Assembly: GCA_051208045.1 (NCBI GenBank)
Contig: JBPJFY010000011.1
Location: forward strand, 62,001 to 126,000
Source of the DNA: LZORAL124-50-18 sp051208045
GTDB taxonomy: Bacteria; Pseudomonadota; Gammaproteobacteria; Pseudomonadales; Oleiphilaceae
DNA length: 64,000 nucleotides
Direction of reading: 5' to 3'
Shown: piece by piece, positions 1 to 7,720 of the stretch
Numbering within the stretch: the stretch's first letter is position 1
Layout of the letters: every line of letters starts with the position of its first letter
Notes under the pieces: model-generated
What the model saw: only the letters and a program-made list of their open reading frames with translations
The model's database searches: none
What the model was told of the DNA's origin: nothing
Made by a program: the position numbers and the translations under genes

Positions 1-1
1 C

Positions 2-253
2 ATTCTCATTGCCGTGCGGGACGACGGTATCGGCATCAGCGAAGAAGACCAGCAACAGATCTTTGACCGGTTCACTCAATCCAGCACCGCGGAGGGGCGC
101 CGTTACAACGGCACCGGCCTGGGACTGGCGCTGTGCCGTGAACTGACTAAACTACTCGGAGGGGAGATTGGCGTCAGCAGCGCGTTGGGAGAAGGCTCCA
201 CCTTCTGGGTTCAGTTGCCCATTCCCACCGACGAGCCGACCTGGCCCTATTGA
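2..253 (+). CDS. Sensor histidine kinase, C-terminal fragment (5' end outside window)
   Basis: This is the last 83 codons of a protein whose reading frame is already open at the left edge. It carries the end of a HATPase_c domain: a G1 box (DDGIG), an F-box-like FDRFTQ, a G2 box (GTGLGLAL) and the usual closing strand GSTFWVQLP. This part binds ATP and donates phosphate to the conserved His, which lies outside the window. The protein ends about 30 residues after the G2 box, so no receiver or Hpt domain follows. The next gene is a response regulator 114 bases downstream on the same strand, but that regulator also has a kinase two genes further on, so partnership is uncertain. It could equally be the core of a larger hybrid kinase. 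Confidence 0.9.
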   Translation: MLIAVRDDGIGISEEDQQQIFDRFTQSSTAEGRRYNGTGLGLALCRELTKLLGGEIGVSSALGEGSTFWVQLPIPTDEPTWPY

Positions 254-284
254 GCGCCACAAACAAAAAACAACAGATATTTTA

Positions 285-300
285 ATGACTCAAAGGTCAT
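285..300. promoter_or_regulatory. Small dyad upstream of the response regulator
   Basis: ATGAC-TCAAAG-GTCAT is a perfect 5-bp inverted repeat, 68 bases upstream of the response regulator start and at the edge of an AT-rich stretch. It could be an operator, perhaps for autoregulation, but nothing identifies the binding protein. Confidence 0.22.
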
Positions 301-367
301 AAATTGCGACCATATTCAGACCTCCGCACGATTAATAACCACAATGGAGGCGATTCAGGGGATTACC

Positions 368-1081
368 ATGAAAATTGCACTTTTAGAAGACGAACTCGAT
401 CAGGCAGAGAACTTACGACAACTGCTCAGCCAGAACAGTCATATCTGTGAGCACTTTGTTTCCGGCCAATCGTTTCTCTACGCGGTGACCCACAACAGTT
501 ATGACCTGCTGATCATGGACTGGCAAGTGCCGGATGCAGAAGGGCCAGATATCGTCAAACAAATCCGGCAGCAGTTAAACTGGCATATTCCGGTATTGTT
601 TCTTACGCAACGGGATCAGGAACAGGACATCGTGCATGCGCTGGAGTGCGGTGCGGATGATTACCTGGTTAAACCCCCCCGGCCCGCCGAACTGCTGGCC
701 CGTCTGGCAGCACTCATGCGCAGAAAAGGCGGCGAAGAGCAGGAGAAAGAGTTTATTGTTCGTGGGCCATTTGAGCTGGACATGAAAGGACGAAGTATCA
801 AATGTCACGGAGAAAGCATTACGCTGACCGATAAAGACTTTGAACTCACCGCCTTTCTGTTCCAGAACATCGGGCGGCTCTTATCGCGAGAATACCTCCT
901 CGAAAGCGTGTGGGGCTTGAAAGGAACCATCAATACCCGCACCGTAGACACGCACATGAGTCGACTCAGGCGCAAGCTGAAAATCAATCCCGAGAACGGA
1001 TTTAGAATACGCACGGTGTACCAGCACGGTTACCGTCTGGAAGAAGTTAATGAGAATGAAGAATCGAAGAACGCGGACTGA
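368..1081 (+). CDS. OmpR/PhoB-family response regulator
   Basis: A two-domain DNA-binding response regulator of 237 residues. The receiver domain (about 1-118) has the acidic pair E7/D8, phosphoacceptor D51 (LIMDW), the conserved Thr after a hydrophobic strand (VLFLT) and the Lys in DDYLVKPPRP. The C-terminal winged helix (about 135-232) has the OmpR-type ending HMSRLRRKL and YRLEE. I start at 368 because AGGGG lies 7 bases upstream; an in-frame ATG at 344 has no such site. It overlaps the FecR/LysM gene by 32 bases, and that gene overlaps the CHASE2 kinase gene, so the three should be co-transcribed. The CHASE2 kinase is its likely partner. Its target genes are unknown. Confidence 0.93.
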   Translation: MKIALLEDELDQAENLRQLLSQNSHICEHFVSGQSFLYAVTHNSYDLLIMDWQVPDAEGPDIVKQIRQQLNWHIPVLFLTQRDQEQDIVHALECGADDYLVKPPRPAELLARLAALMRRKGGEEQEKEFIVRGPFELDMKGRSIKCHGESITLTDKDFELTAFLFQNIGRLLSREYLLESVWGLKGTINTRTVDTHMSRLRRKLKINPENGFRIRTVYQHGYRLEEVNENEESKNAD

Positions 1082-2831
1082 CCGGGCGACACATTATCTC
1101 GTGCGCATGTTCCAGCACCTGTATCTGCTGTTTGCACTGAGTATTGTGTACGCAGCACCCGCGCACAGCGAAATCACTGGCTCATCCGTTGAGCCTATTC
1201 CGGTTATGACGCCAGAAACCGTGCCAATGAATGCCGGCGACGTGCCACCCGCCGCAGAGACTCATCCGGCGCAAGACAGAAACACCACCACGTACCAGCC
1301 AAAACCGACACCCGCGCTGCAGGAAAACGAGTGGCGGTATGTCACGCGCCCGTCCGACACCATTTGGAGCATCGCCAAAGATTACCTCAATCCGATGAAA
1401 ACCTGGGTCGATCTGGTTCGCCACAATCACATTGAAGATCCCAACGCGTTGCCACCGGGCAGCACATTGGCCATTCCTTTTGCCTGGTTGAAAGTGCAAC
1501 CCGCGCCGGCCATCGCCGTTTCGGTGTCTGGCGAAGCCCTGCTGAAAGACAGTCAATCAAGCCAGTGGAACAGCCTGAAAAACAAACAGTATCTGCATGT
1601 GGGCGATACCATCAAGACAATGAAAGGGTCGGTATTGGTGAAATTTGCCGATGGCTCAGTTCTTCGGCTGGAAAATCACACCACCCTCATTTTTAACCGC
1701 CTCAGTCAATTTGGTAAGTCCGGCATGACCGATACCGGCCTGCGTCTGGAAAAGGGGCGCGTTTCTACCAAAGTGGAACCGATGAAAGAAAACGGCAGCC
1801 GGTATGAAATTTCGACCCCCTCAGCGGTTGCAGCGGTGCGCGGCACGGAGTTCCGCGTAGAAGTGACTGAGGCGGGCTCAAACCTGGAAGTCACCGAAGG
1901 GGAAGTCAGTTTTGCCTCTTCCCGAGGCTCGGTATTAGTGAAAGAAGGATTTGGAGCGCAGGTCAGTGCCACCGGCGCATTGTCGCCAATCACACCTTTG
2001 CCGGCAAAACCCAAGGTCAAACAGCTCCCCAGTGCGATCAACCAGTTCCCGATTCAACTCGCGTGGCACCCGGTCGCTGGCGCGGCACACTACCATTACA
2101 GTTTGTATGAGGGCGCGCCCACCGACGGTCAACTCATTCAACAGCAACGTATCAACACGCCCGAGGTACTCATCAACCACCTGAACAACGGCCTGTACAC
2201 CGTGACGATCCGTGCGGAATCCGAAAAGGGCCTTCAAGGGGTAGACGATGTGCAAACGATTCGAGTGAACCTGAAGGCCGAGCCCGTCACTTTGCTCAGC
2301 CCGGAAGACGGCGCGGTGATTGAAAGAAACCAGCCCGTCTTTCGTTGGGCGCCCAGCCAGCCGGATCATCGCGCGAAATTGCAGGTAGCGCCCACCGATC
2401 AGTTCTATCAGCCCATCATTGATTCTGCCTGGGTTTACCGAAATCACCAAAACCTGGAAGTGTTACTCGACCCGGGTCGGTATTACTGGCGCGTGATCGC
2501 GCAGGCAGGGAACGAGAGCACTTCCGCCAGTGAGGTTCGAAGTTTTACGCTCAAACAGGAGCTGCCTGCGCCCAAAATTCTGTCCGTCAACCATCAGGAT
2601 GAAACCTCCAAAGTGTTCTGGAAGCGCATTGCCATGGCTCAGTCCTATACGGTTCAACTGGCGAGAGACGCCGCTTTTGATTTCCTGGAACAGGAACAAA
2701 CCACGGAAGAGACCAGCATGTCGATCCGCATTGACAAGAACACCTTGTACTATTTGAGAGTACGAGCCAATGGGCAGAAATTTTACACCTCATCTTTCAG
2801 CGATGTTACTCAAATTGAACTGACCTATTGA
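1050..2831 (+). CDS. Secreted FecR-domain protein with LysM and fibronectin-like repeats
   Basis: A 593-residue exported protein. A basic N terminus and hydrophobic stretch (about 20-37, ending APAHS) form a signal peptide. LysM spans about 96-144 (SDTIWSIAKDYL), which in this family binds peptidoglycan. A FecR-like beta domain spans about 186-285 (GDTIKTMKGSVLVKFADGS, then AVAAVRGTEFRV). The rest (about 330-593) looks like two or three Ig/fibronectin-like modules with repeated YYWRV and YYLRV strands. Unlike classical FecR it has no cytoplasmic anti-sigma part and no sigma gene beside it. Sandwiched between a response regulator and a kinase with a periplasmic CHASE2 domain, it may feed an envelope signal to that kinase; that is inference. 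The start could be 1056 or 1107 instead of 1050. Confidence 0.88.
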   Translation: MRMKNRRTRTDRATHYLVRMFQHLYLLFALSIVYAAPAHSEITGSSVEPIPVMTPETVPMNAGDVPPAAETHPAQDRNTTTYQPKPTPALQENEWRYVTRPSDTIWSIAKDYLNPMKTWVDLVRHNHIEDPNALPPGSTLAIPFAWLKVQPAPAIAVSVSGEALLKDSQSSQWNSLKNKQYLHVGDTIKTMKGSVLVKFADGSVLRLENHTTLIFNRLSQFGKSGMTDTGLRLEKGRVSTKVEPMKENGSRYEISTPSAVAAVRGTEFRVEVTEAGSNLEVTEGEVSFASSRGSVLVKEGFGAQVSATGALSPITPLPAKPKVKQLPSAINQFPIQLAWHPVAGAAHYHYSLYEGAPTDGQLIQQQRINTPEVLINHLNNGLYTVTIRAESEKGLQGVDDVQTIRVNLKAEPVTLLSPEDGAVIERNQPVFRWAPSQPDHRAKLQVAPTDQFYQPIIDSAWVYRNHQNLEVLLDPGRYYWRVIAQAGNESTSASEVRSFTLKQELPAPKILSVNHQDETSKVFWKRIAMAQSYTVQLARDAAFDFLEQEQTTEETSMSIRIDKNTLYYLRVRANGQKFYTSSFSDVTQIELTY

Positions 2832-5515
2832 TGCGCACCCGACACGCACTCCGAAGCTCTGAGGCCACGCCGCTGGCGGCTGCTCCGGCCTTTTTGCACA
2901 CCTACTTTCTGGCGGCGATCATGATTGGCGTGGTGATCCTCTTTGAGTATTTTGGCATCGCAAGAAAGTTGGATCAGAGCTTTTTCGACGTATACGTGCA
3001 ACAAAACCCAATGCCGGTGCCGGAAAACACGGTCATCATCGCCGTGGATGAAAACAGCCTGGCTGCCCTCGGACAATGGCCCTGGCGACGCTCCGTCCAT
3101 GCAGAACTCCTGGAATACCTTCGCCCTGCCAGTCCGGTGGGTATCGTCTTTGACATTCTCTTCGCAGAACCCGACAAGCAAGCGCCGCAGGATGACGAGC
3201 AACTGGCAGAGGCCATGCGCGCCGCCCAAAATGTAATCATACCGGTGCATATTCATCCACTGAGCAATCGCCGGGGTTTGGAGGAAATCCCTCCCATCCG
3301 CGTACTCGCAGAGCAAGCCGCGGCCATCGGTCATGCGCATGTTGAGCTGGATTCTGATGGCGTATCGCGGGGTCTCTATTTACGGGAAGGCATGGGAAAA
3401 GCCTATTGGCCTGCGCTGTCTCTGGCCCTGCTCCAATGGCACCGCGGACAAACACCTTCCCCGTTGGAAGCCTATGTGAATGCCAGTGAAACCTCCCCGT
3501 ATGTAAACGTGAGGCAGGATTTCCGGCTGATCCGCTTTGCCGGTGGAGCAGGTTCGCTGAAAACCTATTCCTACGTGGATGTGCTCTCAGGTGCGATTCC
3601 CCGTGATGCGTTCACAGGCAAGTTTGTGTTTGTGGGAGCGACAGCAGCCGGGCTGGGCGACTTCCTCGCTACGCCGGTATCCGGCCAGGCCTCGCCGATG
3701 TCCGGTGTCGAGTTTCATGCCAACGCCTTTAACGTGCTGAATCAGCATGCGACCATCCAGCCGGTGCCCACTCTGTGGCAGTATTTGTTGTCGGTGGCAC
3801 TCGTGCTCGTTGCCGTGCTCATGATTCCCCGCATCAGGCCGGAACGCACATTACCCACTGTCCTGCTCATCTTATTCGCCACCTGTCTCTTCAGTGCTGC
3901 GGTACTCTTCTGGTTGCACCAATGGTTTCGTCCGTCCACGGCGATCGTCGCCATCATCATAGTCTACCCGCTCTGGACCTGGCGACGCATTATGCAGCTC
4001 AGCCATTTTTTAAGTCGGGAACTGGTAGCGCTCTCTCAGGAGCCTCATCTGGCCAAACAATCCATGGAGAACCTCAAACCGGCCGATCTTATTCAGCACA
4101 TGGCTTTCGTGTTGCAGCCTTCCGGTTGGGTGTTGTTTCAAGACAACATGGTACATAAAGCGGAGCATTACGAAGGCCAGCGGCTAAACATAGACCTGCA
4201 ACCAGGATTCTGGGTGCATGACGGTAATGCCTCCTGGGTGCGGTTCTATCATGGTGAGTCTCTCTGGACCATCGGCCTGTTCTGGGCAGGTGATCAGATG
4301 CGAGACCGAAAGCGCGCCTATGTGCACCGCATCCCGTTTTCCGCCTTCAGACATCGTAACCACAAGCTGTACGCGCCAACGCAGGAAAAGTTGGCTCGCC
4401 AGATCGAACAGGTACAGGAGGCGATCCAGAACATGCAGCACATGCGTCGGTTCGTGTCAGAAGGATTTGCGAAAATGCCGGATGGGGTCATCGTAACCGA
4501 CCCGCTCGGCGGCATCATTTTTCATAATCCGCACTGTCAGGCATTGCTTGAAAAAGCATCCGAAGACCTTACCGGATTACCCCTGGTCGACGTGCTCAAG
4601 AACCTCCCGGACACCGGCGAAAACTTTTGGCAGCAGGTGTTTTTCGAGGTGTTGTTTGAAAACAGACAGGTATCCATCGAAATCCAGCTACAGCACCTGG
4701 ATATCCTCTTTCAGTTCGCGCCTTTCATTCCCGCGGAATCCCAGGAATCCGGTATGATCGTCAACCTGTCTGACATCACACGCCTGAAGGAAGAGCAAAG
4801 ACGCAAAAACGAAGCCATCGACTTTTTATCTCACGACCTGCGCTCCCCCCTGGTCTCTCAACTTGCCCTGCTGGATAATATCGAACGCAACCAGATTGCG
4901 CTGACTCCTCAACTTATCCAGCAGGTGCGCGCGCATGCTCAGCGAAGTATGAATCTCGCGGAGCAGTTTCTTCAAGTTGCCCGGGCAGAACAATTGCAGG
5001 ATGCCAGCTTCTATGACTGCGACCTCATCAATATTATCTACAACGGCGTGGATGCCACCCTCGCTTTCGCCAAACAAAAAGGCATGACACTCACCTTTGA
5101 ACCGGAACAGGATGATGCCTGGACAATCGGAAATCCTGAACTGCTGGAGCGAGTCATCATTAACCTGCTTTCCAATGCCATCAAATACAGCCCGGAACAG
5201 ACCGAAGTCCAGATCACACTGGCGCAGCGGACTGAGGATGCACAGGCATTCTGGGCGATTGCCATTACCGATCAGGGCTATGGAATCGCCCCGGAAGATA
5301 TTCCAACCCTGTTTGATAGTTTTCGTCGCTTGAGACGCTCTGAACTGGAAGGGGTGCATGGTGCAGGATTAGGTTTGCGCTTCGTGAAAATTGTTATCGA
5401 GAAGCACCATGGCAGCATTCATGTTGAAAGTATCGTCAATCGGGGCACCACCTTCATGGTTGCACTGCCGATCAGCGACCAGGATGCCGGAGTGGCGTTT
5501 GACGTTGAGCCGTGA
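2831..5515 (+). CDS. CHASE2-domain sensor histidine kinase
   Basis: A membrane sensor kinase of 894 residues. A first membrane helix (about 25-43) is followed by a periplasmic CHASE2 domain (about 45-315, with AVDENSLAALGQWPW and the VFVGATA strand), then three clustered helices (about 315-395), the usual CHASE2 order. The cytoplasmic part has a PAS-like region (about 525-640), a HisKA domain with phosphoacceptor motif SHDLRSP (about 665), and HATPase_c with N box NLLSNAIKYSP, G1 DQGYGI and G2 GAGLGL. The ATG at 2831 overlaps the upstream stop as TGATG, so translation is coupled. CHASE2 ligands are not known in general. Partners are probably the response regulator and FecR/LysM protein of the same operon. 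Confidence 0.94.
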   Translation: MRTRHALRSSEATPLAAAPAFLHTYFLAAIMIGVVILFEYFGIARKLDQSFFDVYVQQNPMPVPENTVIIAVDENSLAALGQWPWRRSVHAELLEYLRPASPVGIVFDILFAEPDKQAPQDDEQLAEAMRAAQNVIIPVHIHPLSNRRGLEEIPPIRVLAEQAAAIGHAHVELDSDGVSRGLYLREGMGKAYWPALSLALLQWHRGQTPSPLEAYVNASETSPYVNVRQDFRLIRFAGGAGSLKTYSYVDVLSGAIPRDAFTGKFVFVGATAAGLGDFLATPVSGQASPMSGVEFHANAFNVLNQHATIQPVPTLWQYLLSVALVLVAVLMIPRIRPERTLPTVLLILFATCLFSAAVLFWLHQWFRPSTAIVAIIIVYPLWTWRRIMQLSHFLSRELVALSQEPHLAKQSMENLKPADLIQHMAFVLQPSGWVLFQDNMVHKAEHYEGQRLNIDLQPGFWVHDGNASWVRFYHGESLWTIGLFWAGDQMRDRKRAYVHRIPFSAFRHRNHKLYAPTQEKLARQIEQVQEAIQNMQHMRRFVSEGFAKMPDGVIVTDPLGGIIFHNPHCQALLEKASEDLTGLPLVDVLKNLPDTGENFWQQVFFEVLFENRQVSIEIQLQHLDILFQFAPFIPAESQESGMIVNLSDITRLKEEQRRKNEAIDFLSHDLRSPLVSQLALLDNIERNQIALTPQLIQQVRAHAQRSMNLAEQFLQVARAEQLQDASFYDCDLINIIYNGVDATLAFAKQKGMTLTFEPEQDDAWTIGNPELLERVIINLLSNAIKYSPEQTEVQITLAQRTEDAQAFWAIAITDQGYGIAPEDIPTLFDSFRRLRRSELEGVHGAGLGLRFVKIVIEKHHGSIHVESIVNRGTTFMVALPISDQDAGVAFDVEP

Positions 5516-5609
5516 TCACCCGGAAAATTACAAAATGGTAAAGGAACCAATCAGCGTCGCCCCGGTCTTACTGAAGTCACATGGATTCAGAAAGAATTTG
5601 AGGTAACAC

Positions 5610-6752
5610 ATGAAACGACTTTTCTTCAAGGTACCCGCCCTTGCGGCCCTCTTTGCAGCGACCGCTTACCTGGGGTTAAGCGCCATCAGCGCACCCACCA
5701 CCGCTCAGGATGCCCCCGCCATGACCCTGAATACACCACAGGAAGTTGCCGTTCTGGCGGGTGGCTGTTTCTGGTGTACGGAAGCGGACCTGGAGAAAGT
5801 GCCCGGTGTCATTGAGGCAGTGTCCGGCTATGCTGGCGGTCACGTTCCCAATCCGACCTACAAACAAGTGTCGTCCGGGACAACCGGCCACATAGAGGTC
5901 GTGAAGGTGCAGTATGACCCTTCCATACTATCCTACGAAACCCTGTTGGAAGCCTTCTGGCGGAACATTGACCCCACCGATGGTGAAGGCCAGTTTGTGG
6001 ACCGAGGAAAGCACTATCGGCCAGCCATATTCTACGCGGGAGATCAAAAAATACGTGCGGAAAAGGCCTTGGAAAAACTCGCAGCGTCAGGCCGCTATGA
6101 CAAACCACTCAACGTCTCGCTGCTGCCCTTGACTGAATTTTTCCCGGCAGAAGACTATCATCAGGACTATTACAAACGTAACCCGGTACGCTATAAGTAT
6201 TACCGGTTTAACTCCGGCCGGGATCAATACCTGACACAAGTCTGGGGAGAAGACCTCCATCCCGACTACCTGGCCTTGGAGCGACAGATGAAGTCTGGTG
6301 CAACTGCGATGAAAACCTACAGTAAACCTTCGAAAAAGGAACTCAGAGAGATTCTCACCCCGCTGCAATATCAGGTTACTCAGGAAGAAGGCACAGAACG
6401 GCCTTTCGACAATGCGTACTGGAATGAAAAGCGCGAGGGGCTCTATGTGGATGTCGTGAGTGGTGAACCGCTGTTCTCTTCTCTGGACAAATACGATTCC
6501 AAAACCGGATGGCCCAGCTTTACACGCCCTCTGGTGGATGATCACATCATTGAAAAAAGAGATTTCAAATTGATCCTGCCGCGAACAGAAGTGCGCAGCA
6601 AATTTGGTGATTCGCATCTGGGGCACGTATTTAATGATGGCCCGGCTCCAACCGGTTTGCGTTATTGCATCAACTCCGCAGCGCTTAAATTCATTCCCAA
6701 AGAGGAACTGATCTCTGCCGGCTACGGGGACTGGGTAGCTGCATTTCAGTAA
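5610..6752 (+). CDS. msrAB: Peptide methionine sulfoxide reductase MsrA/MsrB fusion, exported or membrane-anchored
   Basis: A bifunctional enzyme of 380 residues that reduces both S- and R-methionine sulfoxide in oxidised proteins. The N terminus has a hydrophobic export or anchor segment (about 8-30), so it should act in the periplasm. The MsrA domain (about 45-215) has the catalytic motif GCFWC (C53 nucleophile) and the GYAGG and HYRPAIFY motifs. The MsrB domain (about 238-378) has GWPSF, HLGHVFNDG and the catalytic Cys in RYCINS. The region where many MsrB proteins have a CxxC zinc pair reads LFSSLDKYDS, so this is the zinc-free type. The preceding kinase operon ends 94 bases upstream. A NarL-type dyad lies just downstream. 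Confidence 0.95.
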   Translation: MKRLFFKVPALAALFAATAYLGLSAISAPTTAQDAPAMTLNTPQEVAVLAGGCFWCTEADLEKVPGVIEAVSGYAGGHVPNPTYKQVSSGTTGHIEVVKVQYDPSILSYETLLEAFWRNIDPTDGEGQFVDRGKHYRPAIFYAGDQKIRAEKALEKLAASGRYDKPLNVSLLPLTEFFPAEDYHQDYYKRNPVRYKYYRFNSGRDQYLTQVWGEDLHPDYLALERQMKSGATAMKTYSKPSKKELREILTPLQYQVTQEEGTERPFDNAYWNEKREGLYVDVVSGEPLFSSLDKYDSKTGWPSFTRPLVDDHIIEKRDFKLILPRTEVRSKFGDSHLGHVFNDGPAPTGLRYCINSAALKFIPKEELISAGYGDWVAAFQ

Positions 6753-6772
6753 CGCACCACTATAGGTCGTAC

Positions 6773-6804
6773 CTCGGCTCCGTTCGCACCACAACGGAGC
6801 CGAG
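6773..6804. terminator. Hairpin after msrAB
   Basis: A perfect 12-bp stem (CTCGGCTCCGTT / AACGGAGCCGAG) with an 8-base loop, 20 bases after the msrAB stop. No T run follows on either strand, so it may act as a weak or factor-assisted terminator or as an mRNA-stabilising end. Confidence 0.55.
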
Positions 6805-6808
6805 AAAA

Positions 6809-6824
6809 TACCTATATATAGGTA
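6809..6824. promoter_or_regulatory. NarL/NarP-type 7-2-7 dyad
   Basis: TACCTAT-AT-ATAGGTA is a perfect palindrome in which both heptamers match the NarL/NarP consensus TACYYMT in the preferred 7-2-7 arrangement. It lies 147 bases upstream of the CBS-domain gene, with its centre about 122 bases upstream of that gene's likely transcription start. A second such dyad stands in the nitrate assimilation control region at 35424-35439. Confidence 0.6.
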
Positions 6825-6904
6825 TCTAAAGAGCACCTTTGCTACCCATCTGGGACATTCATCAAAATCTCATGAAACAAATTGACTTAACTCATGTTTC
6901 AGCA

Positions 6905-6932
6905 TTGTCACAACCGCTAGCCTTGATATTAT
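6905..6932 (+). promoter_or_regulatory. Likely sigma-70 promoter of the CBS-domain gene
   Basis: TTGTCA at 6905-6910 and TATTAT at 6927-6932, 16 bases apart, each differ from the sigma-70 consensus at one position. The predicted start near 6939 gives a leader of about 30 bases. An inverted repeat TGAAACA-N15-TGTTTCA (6873-6901) ends just before the -35 box and could be an operator. Confidence 0.5.
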
Positions 6933-6970
6933 AGCAACACGCATTACAGCAATTTTGTGAGATTAAGACC

Positions 6971-7483
6971 ATGACCCAACCTAACGAACAGATCACCAAC
7001 ACCGTGGCAGAAACACTCGCCAGGAACATCATGACCAAAGATGTTCTGACCGTTTACGAGGGCTGGTCAATTAAGCGGCTTTCTGATTTCTTCGTCAAAC
7101 ACGAGATCTCTGGTGCACCGGTTATCGCCAGTGACCATGCACTGGTGGGCGTCGTATCCATCACAGACATCGTTCGATTTGAAAGTCTGCCACAGGAAGA
7201 CAAGGTTTCTCTGCTGGCGGATTATGTCTATCCGGAATTTTTGGGCCAGAACGCAGACAAGGCAACATTGGCGGAGCTGTCCAATCATGCGGATAAGAAC
7301 TGTACCGTGAACTCCATCATGACCAAACAGGTCGTGAGCGTCGATGAAGATGCGTCTTTGCCTGAGATTGCAAAACTGATGAGCCAACAAAAGATTCGAC
7401 GTATTTTTGTGACCAAAGACGGCATTATCACCGGTGTTATTTCCACCGGAAACATTCTGGCCTGCCTGGCGAAACTCGCCTAA
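6971..7483 (+). CDS. CBS-domain pair protein
   Basis: A 170-residue protein made almost entirely of two CBS motifs (about 20-70, starting IMTKDVLTV, and 112-166, starting IMTKQVVSV), which fold as one Bateman module. These usually bind adenine nucleotides and regulate a partner, but no partner domain is fused here. A linker of about 35 residues (about 75-110) separates the motifs. No signal peptide or membrane segment, so it is cytosolic. It is monocistronic: a good sigma-70 promoter and a NarL-type dyad lie upstream and a hairpin lies downstream. The NarL dyad suggests induction under nitrate or low-oxygen respiration, by inference only. The target enzyme is unknown. Confidence 0.9.
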   Translation: MTQPNEQITNTVAETLARNIMTKDVLTVYEGWSIKRLSDFFVKHEISGAPVIASDHALVGVVSITDIVRFESLPQEDKVSLLADYVYPEFLGQNADKATLAELSNHADKNCTVNSIMTKQVVSVDEDASLPEIAKLMSQQKIRRIFVTKDGIITGVISTGNILACLAKLA

Positions 7484-7528
7484 TAGGCCCTACAGCGCAC
7501 ATCAACGCTTAGCGCAAACCCGTCTAAA

Positions 7529-7552
7529 TGAAGCGGCCTACATGCCGCTTCA
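7529..7552 (+). terminator. Hairpin after the CBS-domain gene
   Basis: TGAAGCGGC-CTACAT-GCCGCTTCA is a perfect 9-bp stem with a 6-base loop, 46 bases after the stop codon. There is no strong T run, only GTTCTTTC, so termination is plausible but not certain. Confidence 0.45.
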
Positions 7553-7720
7553 GCACGTTCTTTCGCCACTCTGCGAAACCATCGCTGCCCTATCGCACCT
7601 GCACCCGGATTAACCATTTTGCCAATCCCGTTGGTAACTTTGGACAATGGCAATTCACAGGCACCCTCGTATACTGAATTGCATGACGCCCCACTCCAAA
7701 AACAACGCAAGGGTACCCAC

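Noticed and set aside
6087..6836. 249-codon minus-strand open frame opposite msrAB
   Set aside because: Antisense shadow of an enzyme with intact catalytic motifs in the other frame.
6882..6895. FNR/ANR-like box TTGAC-TTAA-CTCAT before the CBS-domain gene
   Set aside because: The left half has one mismatch and the right half two or more against TTGAT-N4-ATCAA, and its centre is about -50, not -41.5.
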